Below the pieces are notes generated by a model, which saw only the letters and a list, made by a program, of their open reading frames with translations, was not told the origin of the DNA and did no database searches. Source: an uncultured Bacteroidales bacterium (GTDB lineage Bacteria; Bacteroidota; Bacteroidia; Bacteroidales; Bacteroidaceae). From it: a stretch of 64,000 nucleotides of DNA. The stretch covers positions 18,377 to 82,376 of the forward strand of contig CASFRV010000009.1 of the NCBI GenBank assembly GCA_949297215.1, written 5' to 3'. The position numbers and the translations under genes are program-made. Shown here one piece after another: positions 20,322 through 27,828 of this stretch. Positions within the stretch are counted from its first letter, which is position 1; every line of letters begins with the position of its first letter.

Positions 20322-20657
20322 ATGGACAACGCAAACCAGCCCAACAATTCCAACCAACTGCAAATCGAACTGTCGCCCGAAGTGGCCGAAGGCATCTACG
20401 CCAACCTGGCCATCATCACCCATTCCAGCGCCGAAGTGGTCATGGACTTCATCCGCGTGCTGCCGGGTGTGCCCAAAGCCAACGTGAAGTCGCGCATCGT
20501 GCTCGCTCCCGAGCACGCCAAGCGTCTGCTCTTGGCTTTGCAGGACAACATCGCAAAATATGAAAAGGCCTTCGGCACGATCAATCTGCCGGGTGCCCCC
20601 GCTCCTCAGGGCGGCCGCACGGCCACGCCGTTCGGTGTTCCCGAAGGCAAAGCCTGA
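20322..20657 (+). CDS. DUF3467 domain protein
   Basis: A 111-residue cytosolic protein of the DUF3467 family, common and conserved in Bacteroidota but without an established function. The core is LQIELSPEVAEGIYANLAII, then SAEVVMDFIRVLPGVPKANV and SRIVLAPEHAKRLLLALQDN; the tail is rich in Pro, Ala and Gly. The frame is open upstream, but the promoter lies inside that extension and the ATG at 20322 gives the family start, so the short form is preferred. It is a single gene with its own promoter and terminator. Confidence 0.88.
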   Translation: MDNANQPNNSNQLQIELSPEVAEGIYANLAIITHSSAEVVMDFIRVLPGVPKANVKSRIVLAPEHAKRLLLALQDNIAKYEKAFGTINLPGAPAPQGGRTATPFGVPEGKA

Positions 20658-20691
20658 CACACCGGGGCCTCAGCCCCTTCATTTTCACCAT

Positions 20692-20731
20692 CAGCCCCCT
20701 CTCCCACGGCGGAGAGGGGGCTGAGTTTTTT
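20692..20731 (+). terminator. Rho-independent terminator after the DUF3467 gene
   Basis: CAGCCCCCTCTCC (20692-20704) pairs with GGAGAGGGGGCTG (20711-20723) around a six-base loop and is followed by AGTTTTTTATT. A textbook intrinsic terminator on the plus strand, 34 nt after the stop codon. Confidence 0.92.
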
Positions 20732-20798
20732 ATTATCGGCGTCGCCCGCGGTTTTCACACCTTTATAATACACGCGCGCGCGAAGAGACACGGCAAAC

Positions 20799-21064
20799 TT
20801 ACAACCTTATGACATAACTATGGGCCAAACGGCAGCTTACTCCTAAAAGGAATGCAATTTCTTCATCGGAAAGACCATATTTTGCACAGAGTTGTTGGTC
20901 TGATGGATACGCTGGGTAAGCAAATAAGACTTGCCAGCCCTGCGGATTCCCACAAAAATATAGTTACCGAAATCTTCAAAAGAGAAATCACGGGGTACAC
21001 CCTCATGCCTTGGTATTTCAGCCTGGTTGTCGGCCATGACGGATTTGAGAAGTTCTTTGTTCAT
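20799..21064 (-). pseudogene. Truncated AAA_14/DUF4143 ATPase remnant
   Basis: The ATG at 21062-21064 opens MNKELLKSVMADNQAEIPRH, the characteristic start of a Bacteroidota ATPase family of about 400 residues, and reaches the Walker A (IFVGIRRAGKSYLLTQRI). After about 50 residues the resemblance stops. The frame ends at 20843; a shift of one base would continue as AKYGLSDEEIAFLLGVS to a TAA at 20799-20801. Walker B and the C-terminal nuclease-like domain are missing, so the product cannot be a working ATPase. An internal deletion or recombination scar is inferred. A complete relative lies at 29856. Confidence 0.7.
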
Positions 21065-21112
21065 ACCACTGTCTTGTTGACAGGACAAAAATAACAACAT
21101 TTCGTCTTGCAA

Positions 21113-21460
21113 ACAAGACAGAGGATATGAATTCTAATTTAGCTTTCGAACGCAGCAATAGAGTAGAAACAGAAATGCCACATATCCTAACATAAAGAAT
21201 GGACTACTCCCGGGTGTTGGCCTCGATGAAAGGCTGCTGGGATGATGGATGAGGGTTTCTTCCATAGGGAAAGGGGCGACTTCACCCTATTGAATGGCGC
21301 TGAAAAGGCCGCGTGACTATGCCGCGCGACGGCGACAACCGTTTCTTCCACATTGCAATACTTTCTTAACCCTTTTGAAAAAAGCCTTTTCGCGGGCTTA
21401 TCATCGCTGTAACAACTTTGGGAGACCTTTGCACCGAGAAAAAACAATACGAAAGAACAG
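21113..21460. other. Intergenic, upstream of the TonB receptor
   Basis: About 350 nt that should hold the promoter of the TonB-receptor operon. No exact TAnnTTTG with a -33 partner is visible; the nearest sequence is the run of TTTG at AACAACTTTG and ACCTTTG near 21410-21436. Control by an alternative (ECF-type) sigma factor, common for such receptors, would fit but is inference. Confidence 0.4.
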
Positions 21461-24166
21461 ATGAATTTCAGATGCATTACGTCCAAGACGTTTTTCTTGG
21501 TGTTATTCTTTTCGCTTCAATGCCTGACGTCCCTGGCGGGCATCGTCAAGGGTACCGTGCGCGACACCGCCTCGGGCAAGCCGCTGCCCGGCGCCATCGT
21601 CAAAGCCAACGACGGGGGCGACGGCGACGTAACAGACATCAACGGTGAATATTCGTTCGAAGTGGCCGACGGCACTTACGAAATCACGGTCAAATATATC
21701 GGCTACAAGACGGTTTCGAAGAAAGACGTCACGGTGGGCGCCGCGGGCGTCACGCTCGACTTTCGGATGGAAACCGACTCGCGCATGCTGGGCGAGGTTT
21801 CGGTGAAGGTGCGCCGCAACATGGAGAACGAGCGCGCCCTGCAAGCCGTGCGCCAGGAGGCCCACATCGCCATTGAGAACATCGGTGCGAAGGAAATGAG
21901 CACGAAGGGCCTGAGCAACGTGGAAGAGGGCGTGAAGCAGATCACGGGCATCTCCATAGCCGACGCCGGGCAGCTCATCGTGCGCGGTCTGGGCGACCGT
22001 TACAGCACGACGACGCTCAACGGCCTGCCCATCGCCTCGCCCAACCCCGACAACAAGCTCGTGCCGCTCGACCTGTTTCCGTCGAGCACGGTGCAGAACA
22101 TCACCGTGAGCAAGGTGTACGACGCAGCCGTCTTTGCCGACTACTCGGGCGCCCACATCGACATCAGCACCAAGGGCAACGTGCCCGACGACTTCTTCAA
22201 CGTAAGCCTCAACGTGGGCGGCGCCTTCAACTCGCTGGGCAAGGACTTCTACATGATGGACCGCGACGGCACGCTGCTGCGCACGCCCTCGCTCGACGAG
22301 TCGATCTACGACATGCAGCTGAGCGACTTCAACCAATATGTGCGCTCGCACAACATCTTCAAGACCACGTTTGACGTGGAGCGCCGCAAGGCCCTGCCGC
22401 AGTTTGGCGGCAACATCGGCTTCGGCAAGAACATCGCCGTCAAGGACCAGACGCTGAGCATCCTGGCCTCGCTGAGCGCCAGCAACGGCACGCAGAACGT
22501 TTACGACGCCTTCGTCAAAACGCTGGAAGCCTCGACGGGTAAGGCGCAGAGCGACTTCACGTACGACCAGTACACCAGTTCGCTCCAACTGGCCGGCCTG
22601 GGCTCGCTGGGCGTCACGCTGCGCGAAGAAGACCGCCTGGGCTATGCCTTCTTCTACGCCCGCAACGCCAGCGACTCGTACGAAAAGCGCGTGGGCTTCG
22701 ACACCGACGGCTACCAGCTGCTGGGGAGCAACAACGTGACGCACATCTACACGCTGCAAAACCACCAGCTGAACGGCCTGCACCACTTTGGCCCGCTGTG
22801 GGAGCTCACGTGGGGCGGCTCGTTCAGCAAGACGAGCAGCGAGGAGCCCGACCGCCGGCAGGTGATGTTCCTGCGCAACGACGACGGCACGTACAGTCTC
22901 TACAAGCGCAACCGCCAGGAGACGATGCGCTACTACGGCGACCTCACCGAAAAGGAATGGGTGGCGGGCGTGGCTGCCAAATACAAGTGGACCGACAAGG
23001 ACTTTGTACGCTTCGGCTTCAGCTATAAGGACAAAGACCGCGACTACATGGGCACGCGCTTCTTCTACAACCTTAAGCAGCTCGACCCCGTCATCACGGA
23101 CATCTACAACATGAGCCCCTACCTGAACCAAGAGAACGTGGAGGCGGGCATCATCGACATCAACCGCCGCATGCAGTCGCACGACGCCTACCGTGCGGGC
23201 AACGAGATCTATGCCGCCTACGTCACGACGGACTTTTACCCCCTCGCGTCGCTGCTGGTCAACGTGGGCCTGCGCTATGAGCTGAGCAAGCAGTGGGTGG
23301 AATATGCCATGGAGGGCTTCCAGAAATTTTCGAGCCGCCGCGACCTCGACAAGCACGACATCTTCCCCACCCTCAACCTGAAATATTCGGTCAACAAGAG
23401 CAACGACCTGCGCCTCTCGCTCTCGCGCACCGTGACGCGCCCCTCGTTTATCGAGATGGCTCCGTTCCTCTACCAGGAGTCGTACGGTTCGACGCAGATC
23501 CGCGGTAACGAAAACCTGAAGAACGGCTACAACTACAACTTCGACGTGCGCTACGAACACTTCAACCGCGAGGGCGACCTCTTCTCGGTGACGGCCTACT
23601 TCAAGCACCTGGACAGCCCCATCGAGCGCACGCAGCGCCTCAACGGCGGCGCCACGATGTACTCGTTCCAGAACGCCGACCAGGGCATGGCCACCGGCGT
23701 CGAGGTGGAGCTGCGCAAGAAGATTCTGAAAGACCTGCGCGTGGGGGCCAACGTGTCCTACATGTACACCAACGTGAAGCTCCCCGACGGCGGTGCCTAC
23801 ACCAACAAGGAGCGCTCGCTGCAAGGCGCCTCGCCCATCCTCTTCAACGCCGACGTGGCCTATACGCCCGACTTCGGCCGCGGACGCCGCCTGAGCCTGG
23901 CCCTGCTCTACAACCTGCAAGGCCGCCGCATCCACGCCGTGGGCGTGCAGCAGCTTGGCGACGTGCATCAGGAGGCCGTGCACACGATGAACTTCAACGC
24001 GTCGTACAGCTTCAACGAGCACGTCAGCCTCGGCCTCAAGGTGAACGACCTGCTCAACCGCGCCCTGGTCTTCAAGCAGGAAATTCCGCAGACGGGCGAC
24101 GAAGTGGAGGTGGAACGCTTCAAAGAGGGCTCGAGCTTCGAGATTGGCTTCACCTACCGCCTCTGA
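21461..24166 (+). CDS. TonB-dependent outer-membrane receptor
   Basis: A 901-residue receptor. The signal peptide covers about residues 1-26 (FFLVLFFSLQCLTSLAG). A carboxypeptidase-regulatory-like domain follows (VKGTVRDTASGKPLPGAIVK to about residue 105). The plug is at about 120-240 (QITGISIADAGQLIVRGLGD, RYSTTTLNGLPIASPNPDN). The 22-strand-type barrel ends in SSFEIGFTYRL. It would import a substrate, unknown here, across the outer membrane with energy from TonB-ExbBD. No SusD partner follows; a duplicated lipoprotein does, 71 nt downstream, and may be its surface partner. Codon third positions are very G/C rich, unlike the ribosomal genes. Confidence 0.93.
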   Translation: MNFRCITSKTFFLVLFFSLQCLTSLAGIVKGTVRDTASGKPLPGAIVKANDGGDGDVTDINGEYSFEVADGTYEITVKYIGYKTVSKKDVTVGAAGVTLDFRMETDSRMLGEVSVKVRRNMENERALQAVRQEAHIAIENIGAKEMSTKGLSNVEEGVKQITGISIADAGQLIVRGLGDRYSTTTLNGLPIASPNPDNKLVPLDLFPSSTVQNITVSKVYDAAVFADYSGAHIDISTKGNVPDDFFNVSLNVGGAFNSLGKDFYMMDRDGTLLRTPSLDESIYDMQLSDFNQYVRSHNIFKTTFDVERRKALPQFGGNIGFGKNIAVKDQTLSILASLSASNGTQNVYDAFVKTLEASTGKAQSDFTYDQYTSSLQLAGLGSLGVTLREEDRLGYAFFYARNASDSYEKRVGFDTDGYQLLGSNNVTHIYTLQNHQLNGLHHFGPLWELTWGGSFSKTSSEEPDRRQVMFLRNDDGTYSLYKRNRQETMRYYGDLTEKEWVAGVAAKYKWTDKDFVRFGFSYKDKDRDYMGTRFFYNLKQLDPVITDIYNMSPYLNQENVEAGIIDINRRMQSHDAYRAGNEIYAAYVTTDFYPLASLLVNVGLRYELSKQWVEYAMEGFQKFSSRRDLDKHDIFPTLNLKYSVNKSNDLRLSLSRTVTRPSFIEMAPFLYQESYGSTQIRGNENLKNGYNYNFDVRYEHFNREGDLFSVTAYFKHLDSPIERTQRLNGGATMYSFQNADQGMATGVEVELRKKILKDLRVGANVSYMYTNVKLPDGGAYTNKERSLQGASPILFNADVAYTPDFGRGRRLSLALLYNLQGRRIHAVGVQQLGDVHQEAVHTMNFNASYSFNEHVSLGLKVNDLLNRALVFKQEIPQTGDEVEVERFKEGSSFEIGFTYRL

Positions 24167-24237
24167 GACGGGCCGCAACCCAGCCGACAACGCAGACATC
24201 AACAATTCATATCATTCAAACCTAACTTTATCCAATT

Positions 24238-26484
24238 ATGATGAAACCTCTGAACAGAAAGTTCTGGCCGATGGCTCTGGCCTTCGGTATGTGTGCCGCC
24301 GGCACGGCCGGCTTCACCGCCTGCTCCGACGATGACGACGTCACGACGCCTCCCACGCCCCCGACCGAGACGCTCGGCGGCACGCTGACGGAGAACCTCA
24401 CCCTCACGCAGGGCTCGACCTACCGCCTGAGCGGTGCCCTGACCGTCGAGGAGGGCGTCACGCTCACCATCGAGCCGGGCGTGCGCATCGTGGCCGTGGA
24501 CGACGACCTCGTGGACTACATCCTCGTGAAGCAGGGCGCCAAGATCAACGCACAAGGCACGGCCGAGAACCCCATCGTCATGACCAGCGAACTGGAAGAG
24601 GCCGGTGCCTGGGGCGGCATTCACATCTGCGGCCGCGCCCACACCAACGCCGAAGGCGGCACGGGCAGCTCCGAAATTGGCAACGCCACCTATGGCGGCA
24701 ACGACGACGCCGACAACTCGGGCACGCTGCGCTACATCCGTCTGGAATATACGGGCTTTGCCTTCGACGAAGAGCACGAGGCCAACGGCATCTCCTTCTA
24801 CGGCGTGGGCAACGGCACCACCGTGGACCACTGCCAGGCCTATAAGGGCTCGGACGACGGCTTTGAGTTCTTCGGCGGCTCTGTCAACGTGAGCAACATG
24901 GTTGTAACCGATTGCAGCGACGACTCGTTCGACTGGACCGAGGGCTGGAACGGCCGCGGCACCAACCTGGTGGCCGTGCAGGAGAGCGAGGACGTGCTGG
25001 GCTACGCCTGCGACTGCCTTATCGAGGCCGACAACAACGAAAACAACAACCAGGCTTCGCCCGTGGCCAACCCCGAGCTGACGAACCTCATCCTTGTGGG
25101 CAGCGGCAGCGACACGGAGGGCGTGCGCCTGCGCCGCGGCACCTACGTGCGCATGGACAACGCCAAGATTTGCGGCAAGGGCCTGCCCCTCGTCGTCGAG
25201 AGCACCTACACCGAGCAGGCCTTGCTCGACGGCACCGACGGCGCCCACATCAGCAACACGCAGCTGAGCGGCAACATCACGAGCGAGAACGGCATCTACA
25301 CCTCCACCGAGTTCCAGGAGGACGGCAACAAGACGTATCAGAACATCAGCTATCCCACCTACGACGCCGTGCTGGCCGAGTGTCCCTGGATGGCCGGCTG
25401 GACGCGCTCGTGGGGAACGACGAGCACCGAGGCTCCCGAGGAGATTTCGGGCACCGTGACCGAGAACATGACGCTCGCCGCAGGCAAGACCTACCGCCTC
25501 AACGGCGCCGTGACGGTTGAGGCCGGCGCCACGCTCACCATCGAGCCGGGCGTGCGCGTGGTGGCCGTCAACGACGACCTCGTGGACTACATCCTCATCA
25601 AGCAGGGCGCCAAGATCGACGCACGCGGCACGGCCGACAGCCCCATCGTCATGACCAGCGAGCTGGAAGAGGCCGGCGCCTGGGGCGGCATCCACATCTG
25701 CGGCTACGCCCACACCAACGCCGAAGGCGGCACGGGCAGCTCCGAGATTGGCAACGCCACCTATGGCGGCAACAACGACGCCGACAACTCGGGCACGCTG
25801 CAATACGTACGCCTCGAATACACGGGCTATGCCTTCGACGAGGAGCACGAGGCCAACGGCATCTCGTTCTACGGCGTGGGCAGCGGCACCACCGTGGACC
25901 ACTGCGAGGCCTATAAGGGTTCGGACGACGGCTTCGAGTTTTTCGGCGGCTCCGTCAACGTGAGCAACATGGTTGTGGTGAGCTGCAGCGACGACTCGTT
26001 CGACTGGACCGAGGGCTGGAACGGCCGCGGCACCAACCTGGTGGCCTACCAGGAGGCTCCCGCCACGCTGGGCTACGCCTGCGACTGCCTCATCGAGGCC
26101 GACAACAACGAAAACAACAACCAGGCTTCGCCCGTGGCCAACCCCGAGCTGTCGAACCTCATCCTCGTGGGCAGCGGCAGCAACACGGAGGGCGTACGCC
26201 TGCGCCGCGGCACCTACGTGCGCATGGACAACGCGCAGATCTGTGGCAAGGGCAAGGCCCTCGTCGTTGAGAGCACCTACACCGAGCAGGCCCTGCTCGA
26301 CGGCACCGACGGCGCCCACATCAACAACACGGTCATCAGCAACGCCGTCGACAGCGAGAACGGCATCTACACCAACGACGCCTTCCTGGCCGACGAGGGC
26401 AACAGCGTGAACACGGAGCTCAACTTCACGCCCGAAAGCATCCAGGCTGCTTGCAGCTGGATGACGGGCTGGACGAAGTTCTGA
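24238..26484 (+). CDS. Secreted lipoprotein with two tandem, near-identical beta-helix-like halves
   Basis: A 748-residue protein; translation may start at either of two adjacent ATGs. The N-terminus has a lipoprotein signal (MALAFGMCAAGTAGF, then TAC with the lipid-acceptor cysteine) and an acidic SDDDD stretch, common on surface-exposed lipoproteins of the phylum. Two units of about 350 residues follow (roughly 46-392 and 403-748). Each has YRLSGALTVEEGVTLTIEPG or its counterpart, then GSSEIGNATYGGN, GSDDGFEFFGGSVNVSNMVV, CSDDSFDWTEGWNGRGTNL and a final CSWMTGWT. The repeats of short beta strands suggest a right-handed beta helix. It probably works with the preceding TonB receptor; the ligand is unknown. 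Confidence 0.8.
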   Translation: MMKPLNRKFWPMALAFGMCAAGTAGFTACSDDDDVTTPPTPPTETLGGTLTENLTLTQGSTYRLSGALTVEEGVTLTIEPGVRIVAVDDDLVDYILVKQGAKINAQGTAENPIVMTSELEEAGAWGGIHICGRAHTNAEGGTGSSEIGNATYGGNDDADNSGTLRYIRLEYTGFAFDEEHEANGISFYGVGNGTTVDHCQAYKGSDDGFEFFGGSVNVSNMVVTDCSDDSFDWTEGWNGRGTNLVAVQESEDVLGYACDCLIEADNNENNNQASPVANPELTNLILVGSGSDTEGVRLRRGTYVRMDNAKICGKGLPLVVESTYTEQALLDGTDGAHISNTQLSGNITSENGIYTSTEFQEDGNKTYQNISYPTYDAVLAECPWMAGWTRSWGTTSTEAPEEISGTVTENMTLAAGKTYRLNGAVTVEAGATLTIEPGVRVVAVNDDLVDYILIKQGAKIDARGTADSPIVMTSELEEAGAWGGIHICGYAHTNAEGGTGSSEIGNATYGGNNDADNSGTLQYVRLEYTGYAFDEEHEANGISFYGVGSGTTVDHCEAYKGSDDGFEFFGGSVNVSNMVVVSCSDDSFDWTEGWNGRGTNLVAYQEAPATLGYACDCLIEADNNENNNQASPVANPELSNLILVGSGSNTEGVRLRRGTYVRMDNAQICGKGKALVVESTYTEQALLDGTDGAHINNTVISNAVDSENGIYTNDAFLADEGNSVNTELNFTPESIQAACSWMTGWTKF
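24373..26484 (+). repeat. Tandem 1.04-kb intragenic duplication
   Basis: Copy 1 starts near 24373 (LGGTLTENLTLTQGSTYRLS) and copy 2 near 25444 (ISGTVTENMTLAAGKTYRLN), offset by 1071 nt. Long stretches are identical at the nucleotide level, for instance CTCGTGGACTACATCCTC and GACGACTCGTTCGACTGGAC. A recent duplication or ongoing gene conversion is inferred from this near identity. Confidence 0.85.
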
Positions 26485-26546
26485 GCCCGTACCCCGCAGC
26501 GGGCCGGCGGGCCCGTTTGCACGATAAATTCTTCTTTCTTTCCGAC

Positions 26547-26590
26547 GTCGGGAACGCAGCCCTCCGGGGCCGCGCTCCCGACTCTTTTTT
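26547..26590 (+). terminator. Terminator after the TonB receptor-lipoprotein pair
   Basis: GTCGGGA (26547-26553) pairs with TCCCGAC (26576-26582); inside, CGC/GCG and GCCC/GGGC continue the stem with small bulges. TCTTTTTTG follows. An intrinsic terminator on the plus strand, 62 nt after the lipoprotein stop. Confidence 0.85.
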
Positions 26591-26731
26591 GTGCCCCTTC
26601 GCCCGCCGCCCCACCCCGCCCTTCCGGCCGGCGAAGGCGTGTGCGCCATATGGCAAACCGTTAAAGCGGACACCCGTGCCCGCCCGCCTTTTAGCCACGA
26701 AACGAGCCGCACAAGGCCCCGACGCAGCGAT

Positions 26732-26832
26732 CCATGGGACCGATCGGCGACAACACCCCATGGAAATCGCGATCCAAGGGACGGAATTTTCGCTCCATGG
26801 GCACTTTCGAGAGGAAAAATCGCAGCGATTTT
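26732..26832. repeat. Degenerate CCATGG-centred repeats and a palindrome
   Basis: CCATGG occurs at 26732, 26758 and 26795, with a variant CCAAGG at 26774; three of the four copies sit in an ATCCATGGGA-like context. The last copy is followed by GCACTTT, close to the GCAGTTT that ends the exact 21-bp array at 56380. AAAATCGC and GCGATTTT (26816-26832) form a palindrome just after. Function unknown. Confidence 0.6.
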
Positions 26833-27207
26833 CGCCAAATAGTGGCAAAAACCGTCGTTTTCGGGAGCTATCGAAGGGGAGCCGACGCGTTAACGCCTCA
26901 ATATCAAGCGTTTCTGATTTTCGCGTATTTGCGCACGACGGAGCAATCGCGCGAAAATATCGCATTCTCCGTGTTAAAAAGCGCACCACCGGACAAGGCT
27001 CCCGCCGCAGGGGGCGTCCGCCACGTAGAGACGCGATTCATCGCGTCTCACCCGCTCGTGGCAAAGCCCCGCACCGACATTCTTCCCCCGCAGTGACCAT
27101 CCCGGCGGTGAGACGTCAACAAATGAAATGACCAAGCCAAAGAATGTAAGTGGTCGCCCAAAATGTAAAAAAACAAGCTCCTGCTTCATCCATCTCACAC
27201 CATACAC
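26833..27207. other. Intergenic with scattered inverted repeats
   Basis: No protein-coding frame with family resemblance. ATTTTCGCG (26917-26925) and CGCGAAAAT (26950-26958) form a nine-base inverted repeat. GAGACGCGAT (27028-27037) and ATCGCGTCTC (27040-27049) form a perfect ten-base palindrome with a two-base centre. These look like REP-type or protein-binding elements; nothing shows which. Confidence 0.55.
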
Positions 27208-27215
27208 TATCTTTG
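27208..27215 (+). promoter_or_regulatory. -7 promoter element for the leader and HTH gene
   Basis: TATCTTTG is an exact TAnnTTTG match. No TTTG or TTG lies 18-22 nt upstream, so only the -7 element is supported. It would start a transcript near 27222 with a leader of about 220 nt before the HTH gene. Confidence 0.45.
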
Positions 27216-27283
27216 CAATCGTAAAGAATAAGAAAAGCGTTTCCATTCTCTACCTTACGAATAGAGCTTTTGCTCTTGTTCCT

Positions 27284-27432
27284 TGAACTGAAAACCGCCA
27301 AATTGAAGTCAAAGAGGAGCAAGTACGAAGGTTCACGTCTCACGAGGGGCGTGAACCATTCGTGCCTATCCCTTTGACAGGTGCTTGGCGGTACCTCAGT
27401 TCAGGATAGGGTGCGAATGGTCACGCCCCTCG
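27284..27432 (+). promoter_or_regulatory. Bistable structured leader upstream of the HTH gene
   Basis: Fold A nests four helices: TGAACTGA (27284) with TCAGTTCA (27396), ACCGCCAA (27294) with TTGGCGGT (27385), GTCAAAG (27308) with CTTTGAC (27372), and GGTTCACG (27330) with CGTGAACC (27350). Fold B pairs 27343-27371 with 27404-27432 through CGAGGGGCGTGA/TCACGCCCCTCG, CCATTCG/CGAATGG and CTATCC/GGATAG. Fold B destroys the inner helix of fold A and ends nine nucleotides before the ATG. Two exclusive structures next to a start codon are the mark of a cis-regulatory RNA; the signal is unknown. A DNA-level palindrome is the alternative. Confidence 0.6.
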
Positions 27433-27441
27433 GCTGCTACT

Positions 27442-27672
27442 ATGGTACACATCGGACATCTGATCGAAGAAGAGCTGCGCCGGCAGGAACGCTCCGTGGC
27501 ATGGTTTGCACGGAAGCTCTACTGCGAACGCACCAATGTGTACAGCATTTTCAAACGCCAAAGCATCGACACGGAACTGCTCATGCGCATTTCAGAAGTG
27601 CTCCACCGCAACCTCTTCCAACCCTACGTGGAAGAACTGGAAAGGCGTGAAAATCTTTCGACACTTCCGTGA
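27442..27672 (+). CDS. Small helix-turn-helix DNA-binding protein
   Basis: A 76-residue protein with an XRE-like HTH: IGHLIEEELRRQERSVAWFA leads into the recognition region ARKLYCERTNVYSIFKRQ, then DTELLMRISEVLHRNLF. The open frame begins earlier, but the upstream part overlaps the structured leader and lacks resemblance, so the ATG at 27442 is chosen. It probably regulates itself or the downstream Big_2 protein gene, 156 nt away. Related small HTH proteins are common in Bacteroidales; no target is known for this one. Confidence 0.75.
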   Translation: MVHIGHLIEEELRRQERSVAWFARKLYCERTNVYSIFKRQSIDTELLMRISEVLHRNLFQPYVEELERRENLSTLP

Positions 27673-27828
27673 TTTATCTTTCAGCCTTATACATTCTTTC
27701 TTTTCTCCCAATTAGTGTACTTTGCAGACGGGATGTTCCCAATTCTTAAACTCTCGTGCCAAACAAACCATACAACGTTTCAATTGCCACAAACTGACAA
27801 TACAATTCAACAATAAATCTAAAAACAA

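Noticed and set aside
21503-24205. 900-codon open frame antisense to the TonB receptor
   Set aside because: It is the frame opposite a very G/C-rich gene; the translation is a His/Val/Ala-rich low-complexity chain with no family features.
24199-26838. 879-codon open frame antisense to the duplicated lipoprotein
   Set aside because: The repeat in it mirrors the duplication on the plus strand. The plus-strand protein has a lipoprotein signal and family features, the antisense one has none.
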